From the NCBI GenBank assembly GCA_012295275.1, contig CM022665.1, positions 42,637,152 through 42,701,151 on the forward strand: DNA of 64,000 nucleotides. Direction: 5' to 3'. The DNA is from Chrysomallon squamiferum. Lineage: Eukaryota > Mollusca > Gastropoda > Neomphalida > Peltospiridae. A program made the translations under genes and the position numbers. Numbering within the stretch: position 1 is the stretch's first letter; each line of letters opens with the position of its first letter. Below the pieces are notes generated by a model that saw only the letters and a program-made list of their open reading frames with translations, did no database searches and was not told where the DNA came from. This document shows, in pieces, positions 25,869 through 39,335 of this stretch.

Positions 25869-26641
25869 ACCACCCACTCTTTATGTTTGAGAACTTCTTA
25901 ATACCTTACATTCATGTTTTAAAATTCAGAAAGATTATAATAAACAGTATATTTTAAAGCAGTTAGAAAATATGTTTTTAGGATTTCTTGAAATATCAAT
26001 TCTATTTTCTTTATGAAAATTCCTGTCGAATAACAATTGTAATGAATATTTATTTATAATGTGCAATATTATTCCTCTAGGAATTCATATATGAGAATTA
26101 AACTTAAACACTGATGTGCAAAACACAATCATATACACATACCTATGTGTTCATATGTATACAGAAATATAATATAACGGTTGTTATTACTTTCAGTTTA
26201 TAATAAAAAATAAAAATTCATCTTTAGTACTTGCATTTGTCATTTGTATTTTAATGTAAATCTTCATTTAATGGGAATAAAAACTGCTTCAGAAGTTGTG
26301 CTCTGTTTGAAAATAATTTATTTTCTTTTTAGTCAGATTGCAATATTTCTTTAAAACCTGTTTTTTATTTTACTTTATCGTATTTTATTTTTATTGTTTT
26401 ATCAATATATTTGTGAGTGTGTTTGATCTAAATTTTCCTTTATCAGCTACCACCCTTGAATCCTTTCACAAGAAAGTGATGACTACCATAACAACCAGAA
26501 CCAGCTTTCTAAGAGAAGTCAAGTTAAAGTGATGAGTTTAAATTTAATGAAGTGAAAGTACAGCTTACAGAATGAAAATATGTTGGAATTCTGTCATTGA
26601 AAAGAATCAGTTCATTTTTGAGAATTAAGTCTTCCAGTTGT

Positions 26642-26720
<79 letters not shown>

Positions 26721-27679
26721 CTCCTCTCTCTCTCTCTCACATACACATTCACATGAATTCCAACCCACATAAAGTCCAATGAACACACATACACACAGAC
26801 AAATGCACTGACTTGAACAAACACTCTACCCAAGCTGAGTAGTCTTTACCCTTTTATAAACTGTAAACTTTCTCACTCACACTGTCTGTGTTTGTATGAA
26901 TAATTAATAAGTCAGTATGAGAAACCTGTTAAACATTGTTCTCCCCGATTGGCTAATATATATCACTGTTTGATCATGTAATACTTCTTCCTATTAAAAC
27001 CAAATAAACATAAAGTAACAGTTGTGACTGCATTGCACCTCGACATACTCCATCATTAAAGCATATCAGATAGACAATATTAGAGAGGAAACCCACTACC
27101 ATCATTGCATGGAGCCTTAGAAATTTGTACTGATTAGCTGCAGGATTTATTATATCATAAGCTTTTACAATGAATGATGAAAAGAAATAAGAAATAAGAA
27201 GATAAAATTAGAAAGATTGGAGAAAAAAAAAAAAAAACCCAAATATTTATAGATAAAGAAAGAACCTAGATGAAAATACTCATTTTCAAAAATATATAAC
27301 ATAATAATTAGTTATTATTTTTGTCAGTTTTGTTTGTCTTGTTAAATTTATCATTACAAAACAAATACCTTATTACCAAAACTTTCATTGAGCATTTGAA
27401 ACAAAGATAGTGAGAAGGTTAAGCATCAGAAACACCTAGTTCTCTCAAATTTATGTGAACTTTATGCATACATGTAGGCCTACAATGTCTTACTCGATGA
27501 TCAAGAAAGATGGTGATTCCTAGCATCCAAAATTGATCATTCAGGTTTTAGTTAATCAGATGTTAATGGCTGAAAAGGTGTTATTTTCATGTATGTGCAT
27601 TTTTAAAATCTATATTGTGGCTAAACAAAAAATATTACACCCAGGAAACTTTTATATGTTTTAGTTAACATGTGGGAGA
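25869..27679. other. Spacer with a (TC)n microsatellite and a dispersed-repeat remnant
   Basis: (TC)n covers 26646-26738, and open frames on both strands there (Leu-Ser or Arg-Glu repeats) are artefacts. About 27050-27160 includes 'gagaggaaacccactaccat' and 'gattagctgcaggattta', which resemble a diverged copy of a dispersed repeat I associate with gastropod genomes. That link is from memory. Confidence 0.45.
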
Positions 27680-28025
27680 TTAAATTTCAATAAAGGTCAT
27701 CTCAAGGTCACGTGATCCACACGGTCAATTTCAAGGTCACAGCAAAGGTCAAAAGGTCAATGTACTCAAGTATTTTCCAAACTAAACAAAAATGGCAGAT
27801 TCGGAATCCTTGTCATATTGCCTTTTCAACAATTTCATGAAGATTGGCCCAGTAGTTCCTGAGATATGACGGTTCTAAGGTTGCCAAAAATCTCAAAATT
27901 CGGTGGGCCATATCACCCACACCACTGATCCGATTGGGCTAATATTTCAGATTTGCTGCTGTGGGATCCCAGTCAACAAGTATACCAAGGTTTATCAAAA
28001 TCTGAGACAGTAACACAAAGTAACA
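27680..28025 (+). repeat. Dispersed-repeat-like block with clustered AGGTCA half-sites
   Basis: Less AT-rich than the flanks. AGGTCA occurs at 27694, 27705, 27734, 27746 and 27754. The last two form a DR2 arrangement (two bases between). CACGTG lies at 27709-27714. The following text 'tgaagattggcccagtagtt' resembles interspersed repeat consensus. No coding frame is recognised. Confidence 0.55.
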
Positions 28026-28119
28026 CAGTAAAATAAATGATTTTATTTGTTATTTATTTATTTACTTTTTAAATTTTTATTTTTATTTATTTATTTTTTT
28101 TTTTTTTTTTTTTCTAATG

Positions 28120-28152
<33 letters not shown>

Positions 28153-31100
28153 GAAATAATTTAAAGAAATAATTAGTTTATTTTTGGCACAATGGATCCT
28201 ACTAAAGGCAATAAACAGCTGTCACCAGCCATGATGGGAAGGAAATTCTTTTTTATTATGAAGATCACAAGCTTCCTTTGACTAACATTCACATAACTGT
28301 CCATCAGAGATCAGCAGCCTGACAAACTGAATGTGGAAGGAAAAACACTGCAGGTTTAGAGAAAGTGCAATACTGGACAAAATGGTGTTTAGCGTCATGA
28401 TGCAGACAGTCATTTCTACTCACAAGAATTTTACTTTTAGTGAAGGTAAAAATATCACAAGACATTCTCTCTGGAAGTCTGTGAAAGTTCATTGCATTTC
28501 CATTAGAATTTGAAGAATAAAAACTCAATAGTTAAAATAAAATAATAAATTAATTAATTAATTAATTAAAAGAAAAAACTAAGATAGTCTGTAATTTAAA
28601 AATTTTGTTGTTGTTGCTGGGGTTTTTCTAACTGACCTTTGCAAGAACAAGGGACAAATATTTGTTTCAGAATGGGTTTTTTTTTAATAGATTTTGCTGC
28701 ATCATTTGTCTCAGATGATCAGCTGAAAAATTCAGGTATGGCTTACAAATTAAATGAACTGTTATGTTGGTGATTTGTTGAGAATATAACAAATTATGTA
28801 ATGTTAGTTTTTTTATCTTATTTTCTTCTATTTACAATTATGTAGGCTTTGCTACACATTTTGTCACCCATATCACGACACATTGTAATAAAAGTAAATG
28901 AATACTGTTTGTATTATTTTTTTAATACCTTGAACCTCAAAGGCCATTTGTGCAAATCATAGTTATGTCAACCTAGATTTAACTTGATTCCACATTTTAT
29001 TTTTTTTAAAAAAAAAAAAATAACAATATACTAAAATGTCTTATTCAGTGCATTTAATAATTTATTTAATTCCAGCATCTATCAAATTTGAGCAAGTTCC
29101 CTCTTAAGATTTTGTCGAAATTACAAATATCAATTAATAACCAACAATTAATATCTAGGCTCCAGTTGTGTTGTTAAATAATATTACAAGTTTGTAATAA
29201 AAGTAAATAAATACAAGTTCTGTAATAATAAAAGAAAAAAAAAAAAAAAATAAAAAGAAAATAAAAGAAAAAAAAAAAAAAGGAGAAAAAGGAGCTATTC
29301 TTTAATAAAATTCGATTTCCACTTAGTGATATGTAGTAACATGTTAAGGTATGCAAACAGATATGGTATTTAATATACTGGAGTGGAGTTTAGATCACCT
29401 AATGAACTTGGTTTCCATGATCAAACCTCCTCGATGGACCTGATTACTGATGTAACATAAACCCCTCAAAACTCTGCACCCAATAATTTAGAATTTATAT
29501 CACCAAACTGTAATCATGTCCATCATTGAAGTTTCATTGTGTGAACCAAACAGAACAAGCAAGGTAACACCTACCCCAGTGTATCAAAATTGGTCTGTTT
29601 GCTCATGCATAATGCACACCATAATATATTAATTCAGAATGGTCTACTTTGATTATAACATGATAAGAAAACAACACAGGAACTTGTTTTAAAACCATTT
29701 ATTTTGACATAATTTCACATAAAAATATAGTTTAAATAATTGAAGTTATAGAATTTATATTTAATAAATATCAAATAAACTTAGGTAAAGGTATCAGTGA
29801 AGTTATAACTTTGTATTTACATGAAAAATATTGCATGAAAAAATATGAATAAAACAAGTTCTGTAATGACAAACGGTTGGGTTGGTTTGTTGTTATTTTT
29901 CTTTTATTGTATGTAATAGGGTATAAAATAATTTTCAATATTATTATTATTATTAAGAAAGTTCCCTCATTTTTTTTTGTTAAACTGTAAGCATCTAAAC
30001 ATTTTTTATTTTAAACAGTCCTTTGAAGAATGTAAATACAGTAACACAAGGGTATGGAAACAACTATGTCGTTAAATTAGAAATTAATGAAATCTGTATT
30101 ATTTTTTGTGATAACAATCAGGAGGATCATTTTTGTATCAGTGCATTCCAGTTGGACTCTCAACACAGATTATGTAGATGATATTAGATTTGAATTCTGA
30201 AGAAACATATTACACAAGGCCTCCAATAAACTTTTTGAACACAGAAATTATCTGAAATTGTTATTAATAATGAGGTCATCTGGAATTCATAATGATCTTC
30301 AACTATCTGCTACACAGCCTTAACAGTCACAATCTGAAATATACAATATTTATAAGCATTAGAAGACAATTACATATATACAAGTGTTATCATTCTTTAC
30401 AGAATATCTGGAAACTAAGAAACACAACACCCCATCACAATGAATTTTTGCCTTTCCCATCAGTTTCAATGTCAAAAATGTGTTCCAGAAAACCCCCAGA
30501 AACAAACCATATAGAACATATCCAAAATGCCCCGTCAAATGAAAATAAAAATAAATTAAAAATTAAAATTAAGAGCATTTTAAAGAACTCTAATCAAATA
30601 AATAAATAAATAAATAAACCAAACTTTAAAATTATAAAAATGGTTCGTCATTTGAGGTTTTTGTTTTTAGAAAAAAACTTAACAGTGAAACAAAGCAGAG
30701 AATATTTTGAGTACCTGTAACCTATTTATAAATGTTTCATATTATTCAACATAGAAAATAATTAAAATAAATGTGATTGTTTATTTGTTGTCACTATTCC
30801 AGGAGATCCTTCATCACCTTAAAGAATTTCAGATAAAATGCAAAGTATTTTGAATTGCTGTAGGAAATGGAAACATCATATATTAGTAGACAAAAATGTA
30901 TAAAGTATAATGCAAGATGCTTTTAATTTCAGATTATTTAAAATACATCTAATTATAAACTTCCAGAAAAACAATGATCCAATCATTGGGTACTTTAAAA
31001 CTTTTGTTAAATTGTAAAATGATGCCTTTGATACTAATAATTAGCTAATTCCACAGACTTGTTTATTTCAACCAATTAGGTTTAGCTTTTGTGTAGCTAT

Positions 31101-31223
31101 CATAACACTTTAGTGTTAAATAATGATTTGTTCCATTTTCTGCCTTCAATTAGAGGCTCATAAAAAACGAACTTCAGATATGTAATACATCAGTACAGAC
31201 TATATGACAAAATACATCTAAAA

Positions 31224-31265
<42 letters not shown>

Positions 31266-31591
31266 TGCAGAAATGACAATTGTTTTTCCTAGTTTGATCA
31301 CCATAACAGAAAAACTGATAGCCAGATCTACGAAAATTTAACTGCAGGCAAGATATTTTCACATTTTAGTTTTATATTTCATCATCTTATTTATTAAATT
31401 TCCTTTTTGTTTGGAACGGCGCCAACAAGGACACATGGTGCCACGGACGTCTACGAGAGTTGTGGTTACTACATATTCTGTCTGTCTACTGCCCTGGCTT
31501 GTTCATATTTATTTATTTACTGGTTCGAAAATAGCAAGAGTTCTGAACACTTACCTCTGTCAATGAAAATTCAAAGGTCAGATCTAGCTTT
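28026..31591. other. Non-coding spacer
   Basis: AT-rich with T/A runs (28088-28113, 29009-29021, 29233-29280), (TA)n at 28121-28147 and (AAT)n at 31224-31264. Short frames such as 30292-30609 and 28304-28528 have no recognisable domain. About 31400-31590 is less AT-rich but holds no supported gene. Confidence 0.5.
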
Positions 31592-31711
31592 AAGGTTAGC
31601 TTAGGGTCAGTTTTAGGGTTGCGGTTATGGCCAGGGTAGGGTTAAGGTTAGGGTTAAGGTTAGTTAGGGTTATTTAGGGTTAGGGTTTAGGGTTAGGCTT
31701 AGAGTTAGGGT
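31592..31711 (+). repeat. Degenerate interstitial telomere-like TTAGGG block
   Basis: About 120 bp built of TTAGGG-type units with one- to three-base variation ('ggttagggttaaggttag', 'tttagggttagggtttaggg'). TTAGGG is the common metazoan telomere unit, used by molluscs. It lies 1.3 kb upstream of duplicated segment B. Confidence 0.85.
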
Positions 31712-31840
31712 TAAAAAATAAATAAATAATAATATCTATCTTTTTCAAAACAAATAATTTAGTCTGATCACTTCGATATCGTATGTTTCTCATACAAGTC
31801 ATATACAACGAAGTTCTTTAAAACAATTTACTATTCAGTT

Positions 31841-32120
31841 AATGACGAATGTTGTACGTAAAATGTCCTCAAAAACTTGGAGCACAACACTCGTGGACCT
31901 AGCATATATCATCATTATTCATAAATAAAATAAATAAATAAAGTGTCCTTCGTCGTTTTACCAGTGAGCAAAAATATTAAAAGAGTTAATTTTAAATATT
32001 CTACTTTCCAAACAATGTCGACTGAATTCAGGCCATGACGAACGTTCTATGTAAAATGCATCTCCAAATCATGGAGCACCACACTCGTGTGCACATAGCT
32101 TGCATCAATTTCATCATACT
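31841..32120 (+). repeat. About 190-bp tandem duplicate pair upstream of copy B
   Basis: 31841-31925 and 32033-32120 align ('atgacgaa.gtt.tacgtaaaatg', 'ggagcac.acactcgtg'). A related motif 'cttcgtcgttt.accagtga' appears at about 31957 and 32492. (AAAT)n tracts lie between them. Confidence 0.65.
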
Positions 32121-32127
32121 CAACAAA

Positions 32128-32158
<31 letters not shown>

Positions 32159-32992
32159 ATGTCCATGTTAGAGTAAGAATTTCCTATTTTTAAAACATGT
32201 ACTCCCATTACGAAAACAATATCAGATTGTAGTTTGATTTACATTTAATTTATTTACCTCTGTTTATTTATTTATTTAATTTCACATATTTACCTATTTT
32301 GTTTAATTATTCACTTCATCTATTTACTGTAGATTTATTTATTTATCTTTTTATTATTGTTATACTATGACAAAACCAAAACTCATGATCAAAATATGTA
32401 AAATATTTATTTATTATTATTATTATTATTTTGTTAACGTTCCAAACGTTTTCGAGTATTTTTATACAGATTTATATATACTGAAGTCTTCGTCGTTTCA
32501 CCAGTGAGCTAAAACATTCAGAGGGTTAATTCCAAATATTCAACAGCCGTTATTAAAATTCGGTTGAGGGGTTACAGTCTGTCAGACTCTCTTTCTATTG
32601 TTGTTCTTTCTTATGTTCTTGTTGCTAATAAATAAATAAATAAATAAATAAATTAAAATATCAATAGTATTTCAATAAAAGCAGCCCTATGAAGTCAATA
32701 ATCAAATGTTACAATTATTTCGTTCAAATATGCTGTTATCCACAGTCAACATTTAACAGATAAAAAAGTACTACAATAATAAAGATAAATAAATAAGTAA
32801 AAAAAAAAAAAACACCACTGAATATTTTACAGCAATTTTTAAGACGATGCTTTATTCACATTTCTGAAAAAGCACTACGTAAGTACTTCGTTATAATAAA
32901 AGATTAAACGTTTCTGTTTTACGTCGTTTTGCCGACTGCTCCCGATTGTAACCGAATGTAACGTCCATAAAAAAAAATAAAAAATAATTTAG
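32121..32992. other. Upstream region of copy B
   Basis: AAAT/TTTA microsatellites and A runs. Probably contains the promoter of the copy B gene, but no TATA box can be placed with confidence. Confidence 0.4.
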
Positions 32993-33000
32993 TGACGTCA
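32993..33000. promoter_or_regulatory. Perfect CRE palindrome upstream of copy B
   Basis: TGACGTCA, the full CREB/ATF consensus, lies 46 bp before the proposed ATG of copy B. The equivalent position of copy A lies just left of the window, so conservation cannot be tested here. Confidence 0.45.
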
Positions 33001-33046
33001 TATCTATGACAACGAGTTTTGCTCTGTGAATTATCGCTTTGCAAAG

Positions 33047-33722
33047 ATGAATTTCTTAAGAAAATCTTTTTTCTCTCGAAAGAGGAAAAAGAAAGAATAT
33101 CATCCAACCAAGTAAGATTTTCAGTGTAATTTATGTATTTACTTATGCATTTTATAACACGTCAAAATTCATTATGTGGCATACATTTACATGTAACCTT
33201 GCAGTTTAGGTTCGATAAATATTTTGCTATGATTTATAACTGTTGCTACGAAAACACTACATGTTTGTGGTCAAACCAGTCAATGCCGACAACGCGAAGA
33301 TTTAAACTGCATGATTACCGATTTATATTCATATTTGATTTTATAAATCAACTATTAATACAATTTATTATCTAGTGCGTTCTCTGATCATTCAAACTTT
33401 TAGATATTAAAATTAGGAATTTATGTGATTGTTTTAATAACGAGTTACTGTTACTAGTATCACTATCACCATGACTCCACTTTTAAAAGATTCCTCAACT
33501 TTAATCGAAGCACTGAGATTCATAATTAGTTTCAATATTAGGCTATGCTATCGGATTTAAACGGCGAACGGGTGAAGGGAGATAACTTTGTTCATCCTAC
33601 TTACAGTGTTATGCCAAGACATTTGTAGAGTTCTCTTTGAATTTCAGCTAAGTCTACGAAATGCAGGGATTTTACAGCCCTACTTTTTAATTATAATCTA
33701 ACAGACTATACCTCTAACAATC

Positions 33723-33759
<37 letters not shown>

Positions 33760-33929
33760 TTTTTTTTTTTTTTTTTTTTTTACAAGTGACTATGTATTCT
33801 TCCCGGAAGGGTATGAGAAAGTAGGCATTGGAGACACAACTCAGGTATGTTTTATTTGTATTTTTCAATTTTAATACTTTTTCCAAATTAATTCAGAACA
33901 TCTTTGTGAAATTCATAACTTGGTATAAA

Positions 33930-33973
<44 letters not shown>

Positions 33974-33994
33974 AAAAATAAAATAAAAAAATAA

Positions 33995-34060
<66 letters not shown>

Positions 34061-37000
34061 TATGTTAATTATTAAACGTTTCAATGATTTCAGTATCAAC
34101 AACAATACTAATAATAAAAATATTTTCGATTGTTAAATTATTTCCAAATTTTAATTTTATTCTTATCTGTTGTTTTCAGAATAACACCAACATTTTTGAA
34201 ATCTTTGGTGGGTATTTAATTAAGTTTACAATATAGAATTTCTTTAGTCACAATATATACTGCACATGTATTTCAATGTTTGTTTAATAATGTCAAAAAA
34301 AATCTATGAAATAATTTGTAGTTTGGTATAAATTATTTTAAATTCATATATATAACATTCTAATACAAATTTGCACATTTTAATATTGTGTAATGGATGT
34401 TTATTCTGAATTTTGAAATTTTAAATATCAGTTTATCTCTCTGGTAATTATATTTTCAAAATGTTATCTAAATTGTGTAAATCTTGTAGATTTCACATGT
34501 CCAGTGACCAAGACATCTCAAGACTTTGAACACACCCCGGTAATTATCACTTTAATATTCTTTTCTTTGTAATTTATATATATTTTTTCATCTTCTTTAT
34601 TTCTTTTATTTACTTACTTATTTTAACTCTATATATATTCTTTCTTTTTGGGAGATTTCTTTTCATTAAATGCATGAATTTATTATCATTAGTATTAATT
34701 GTTTTATTTAATAGTAATTTTAAGTGTTAAATGAATTTTTATTTCATTATTATTACTGTTTTCTTTTTCCTAATTACAAGGAACACTTTAACTAAGAATG
34801 TCAATAAAACTCGTAACTGTTTGTTGTTAACTAATTTGATATGCATCATTTCAGGATAATACAGGTGCGAGGGAGGAGGAAGAAGACCTCATTGTAAGTT
34901 TCAAACATTAATGTGATGAAAACATTCGGTTGTTACATTTTATTTTATTACACTGTCCTTACAAAATCCTGTATTAATATTCTCTACTAAATCATCTAAT
35001 ACATATTTATTTAAAACAGACTGAACTTTAATTTATAACTCTGAAATATAAAAACATAATATAGTTTAAAACCTCAGTCATATTTCCCACCAACAGCATA
35101 GTTACCTGACTCCATCATTGAAATTAAAACAACTTTAAATCATTTAAAATGCTAAGAAAGAAATTTTAAAACTTACAAAAATAAAATGAATTCTGTAATT
35201 TCACTTTCCAGTTCTATATTGAAATTGATGGCTACACTCCACCGACCGGTGAGTATTTTTAATCAACCTATTCGTGCACATTTACTGTACACCAATGTTT
35301 TAACAGACACCTTGCAATGATAAACAACTAAAATAATGTACATATCTATTCTTTAGAAAATGAAAGAAATTATCATTCCAGTGTTCAAATGATTATTCTA
35401 CTTAATTACCTACAAGGTACAAGATACTAAAATTGTGGCACTATATGTTTCTTTATAAATCATTGACAGTTGCAAACAATATAAAACCATATTTTAAGTC
35501 TATATTGTCTAATCTGATCCAAATTCTAAATTATTTTAAGAAAAAAACTTCTTATAAACTAACATGAAAAAATGGATTAAAATATTAAACAAAGTCCTGT
35601 AATCAATATTTTGTAATGATTAAGAAAAATTATTGTATGAAAGTGAAACTCCTTTTATTTTATTACTTAATTATTTTTTATTTTCTATTTTTTTAAAGCA
35701 CCATACATTCCCGATTTTGACATTTCTAATGAAACTACCAATTGTAGTGCACCCTTCCATGTGACGGTTAGTATTTGCACTTTAGTTGTTAATCAATAAA
35801 ATTGTTCTGTCATTTACAACTGAAGGTTTTCCATAATATCAGAAAAAAAAAAAAAAGGAAACAACAGCAACCAAAAAATAATAATAATAATAATAAAATA
35901 AATAAATAAATAAACTAAAATTTTAAAAAGTAAATAAAGACTAGTTAATGGTGGTGTTTAATGTCAGCATCCCCCTTAGAGATTGTGCTAGACCATTTAT
36001 TGTGGCTGATATTTGAGATACACAGGATCAGTTCTACTTACCTCCATTTCCCAATCCAGTCACAGCCCCATTACTCATTTATGAAGAATACAGAATCCCT
36101 ATGGAAAGATGGCTTTAAAATCTCCTTTTAGTCAGTAAGCATATGGTGTATTGTCTGTAGTTTTCCTTTGCTGACCTCTGTAAAATAAAAATATAATTTA
36201 CTCCATTCATTCATTTTTTTTTAATTGTGAAACTAAAACAAACCTAAAAAATCTCAGTATAGTTTATTCCTTTATTAAATTTTATGAAAAATTCTATTTA
36301 TATTTTATATTTCATGACACTAATATTAAGATTTTATATTAATGTGTGTAAAGTGTAATGATACAAAAGTATAATGTTAAATGTGTTTTGGTCTCTTTAT
36401 TCAGACTCCACAGATAGGAGAACATGAAAGAAGGGTGTGTACAGCTTTTAACTCTAGAATTATCATTATTATTAAATGTCTTACAGAATACTTTATATAA
36501 AACTAAGTGAAGACAATGAATGCCAATAGTTAATTAAAGTGTTCATAACTACATCCACTGCAATCTCCTATATTGTTTATTTTCAGTTTGTTTGGCAGTG
36601 AATAACACTCTGTTGATGACACATGTTAACTGTTCATATGAATATGAGTAATGAGTCATACATAATTCTCAAGTTTACTAAAAAATAAATAAATAAATTT
36701 GGAAATAAAGATAAAAAGGAAAAAGAAAAGAATAAAGTTTTATTATCATCAATTATTACGTATTATATATTATTATAATTCTCTTTCCTTAATATTAAGA
36801 AAGTTTGGCCTCATTTTACTTACAGGTCCACTCCTCTGAAAAAAACACCGATCATGAGTGAGTTACTACTAAAAAGTCTTAATTATTGTTATTAAGAAAC
36901 AAACAAAAAACGACAAGTAATCATTAACATCAATCAGATAAAGTAACTATTAACATAAGAATAGGAAAATGTATTTCTTTGCCATTTGGAAAACATATTG

Positions 37001-37361
37001 GCAGTAATTTGTTTTATATGTTATTAAATCTTGGTTTGTCATGTTACTATTTTAAAAGCTTTATTATCAAAATTACTTTGATTTAAATATTTGATTCATG
37101 TTTCTTAGAAGTGTATCTTTGCCTCAAATAAACTGTTTAATAAATAAATACAGTTACAAAAGGTAAAGAGTTTGACAACAAAAGGTGTTCTTATTATTAT
37201 TATTTCAAAATAGATGGTTTATCTTTTTGGTATTTTGCAGCTTTCATCCCGACCAAAACATAAACGCACCTTTCAATGAGTTGGTTAGTATATGCACATT
37301 AGTTGTTAATAAATAAAATTGTTTTGTCATTTACAACTTAACATTTTCCATAATATCAGAG

Positions 37362-37399
<38 letters not shown>

Positions 37400-39335
37400 A
37401 TAATAATAGTAGATAAATAAATAAATAAATAAATTTTAAAAAGTAAAATAAAGACAAGTTAATGGTTGTGTTTAATGTGAGCATCCCACTTAGAGATGTT
37501 TGCTATTTTTTGTGGCTGAGATTTGAGATATACAGGATCAGTTCTACTTACAGCCATTTCCCAATCCAGTCACAGCCCTATCATTCATTTATCAAGAATA
37601 TTGAATCTCTGTGGGAAAATGCCTTTTAAATATCTCCTTTTAGTCAATAAGCCCATGCTGTATTGTCTGTAGGTTTTCTTTCCTGACCTCTGTAAAATAA
37701 AAATATAATTTACTCAATTCATTCACTTTTTCTTTATTGTGAAACTAAAAGAAAGATTTCGGGATAGTTTATTCCTTTATTAATGTTTACAAAAGATTCT
37801 ATTTAGATTTTATATTTCATGATGCTTATATTAACATTTTATATTACTTTGTTCATTAATGTGTGTAAAGTGTAATGATAAAAATGGAACATGTTAAATG
37901 TGCTTTTGTCTCTTTATCCAGACTCCTCAGACAGATGAGAAGAAAAGAAAGGTGTGATATAACTTTTTAACATCTAGAAATATTGTTATTATTAAATATC
38001 CTATAGAATACTTTACATATATGTAAGTGATCAGGATGGATGCCAAGAGTTAATTAAAGAGAGTCTGTACACTTTCAAAATGTATGTGTTCAAAGCTACA
38101 TCCACTGCAATCTGGTATTTTCCTTATTTTCAGTTTCTTTGGCACTGAATAACACTGTAGAGATGATAGTTGTTAACTGTACATATAAATATCACTAATA
38201 ACTCAATCCTGAAATGTAGTACAAAAATAAATAACCAAGTTATAAAATAAAGAAATCAAAAAAAGGAAAAAGAAAAGAATAAACTCCTACTGTCATCAAT
38301 TAATACATATTAGATATTATTATATATATCTTTCCTTAATATTAACAAAATCTATCCTCCGAAAAGAATATTTGAAAGTAACAAAATTTATTAAGTCTCC
38401 AATTTCAATTTTCATTTTACTTACAGGTCCACTTCTCTGGGGAAAACACCATACACAAGTAAGTTACTATTCATATATCTTAATTAATGTTATTAACAAA
38501 CAAAACAAACAGAAACAAAGTAACCATTAAGAAGAATCAGATAAAGTGACTGTTGACATAAGCATAGGAAAATGTATTTTTCTGTCATTTGAAAAAGAAT
38601 CATTGGTACTAATTTTCTGACATGTTATTAGATCTTGACTTGTCATGTAACTATTTTGATATCTTTATTTAATAACAAAATACTTTGGTTTAAATATCTG
38701 GTCCATGTTTCTTAGAAGCGTATCTTTCCCTCAAACAAACTGTTTAATAAATAAATACACATACAAAAAGCGAAAGAGTATAAGAACAAAATGTGTTCTT
38801 TTATTATTTATTTATTTGTTTGTTATAATAATTATTATTATTATTATTTATTTATAAACATATGGTTTATCTTTATTGGTATTTTGCAGGTTTCATCCTG
38901 ACCAAAAAATTAAGTCCACACCACTGCAACAGCTATTTCGTGTTTTTTGCCTGTGTATGTATAAAGAAGAGAAATATTACATATTTTGTAAATCGTTCAT
39001 TATTCTAATCATCCATCCAGTATTTTCTTTACAAGCAACTGAACCTAAAACAAATCCCATACATGCAACAGATAACAGAAATGTACATATCCCCCTACAA
39101 TACAATTAGTATATAAAAACAAGATATTTACTCATATATAATTATTAGATAAAATCAATACATTTACTTTGAACAGTTTATTATACAAATGTGTTTCAAC
39201 TAGTAACTTCATTATCACTGGAGTGGGCTTAAATATTCATTCATTTGTTTGTTTTACAGACCACTAAGGAAACCAGAACAATTAGGAAAAAGGACACGAC
39301 TGGTTTTATACATTATAGTTTTTTGATTGAATTTA
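33047..39335 (+). CDS. Copy B: unrecognised gene of 14 very small exons
   Basis: Exons: 33047-33111, 33787-33844, 34180-34207, 34490-34539, 34855-34893, 35212-35248, 35699-35766, 36405-36434, 36826-36857, 37241-37283, 37922-37951, 38427-38458, from 38890 and from 39260. All first twelve junctions are GT-AG and in phase, giving about 170 open residues. The start is the first ATG, reading MNFLRKSFFSRKRKKKEYHP, a basic N-terminus without a signal peptide. Later pieces include DYVFFPEGYEKVGIGDTTQ, EEEEDLIFYIEIDGY and two related cassettes ending FHPDQN and FHPDQK. The protein is small, charged and without membrane segments. I recognise no domain. The donor of exon 13 is uncertain: it may read through as a terminal exon, or splice at one of several GTs to the exon at 39260, whose stop depends on the frame. 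A decayed twin lies at 25-5920. A CRE lies upstream. Confidence 0.62.
35767..38940 (+). repeat. Intragenic duplication of a three-exon cassette
   Basis: Two cassettes of 30, 32 and about 43 nt exons (36405/36826/37241 and 37922/38427/38890) share exon lengths, phases and intron sequence, including 'tttcccaatccagtca' at about 36047 and 37558. Exon 7 (35699-35766) ends like exon 10 and is followed by a similar intron start ('gttagtat.tgcac.ttagtt'), so it looks like the last exon of a third, older cassette. Copy A shows the same arrangement. Confidence 0.8.

Noticed and set aside
26642-26833. Arg-Glu / Leu-Ser repeat open frames
   Set aside because: Translation of a (TC)n microsatellite.
30292-30609. 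105-codon plus-strand open frame
   Set aside because: No recognisable domain, ends in an AAAT-repeat-encoded Lys/Ile/Asn tail, and no splice context. Probably chance.
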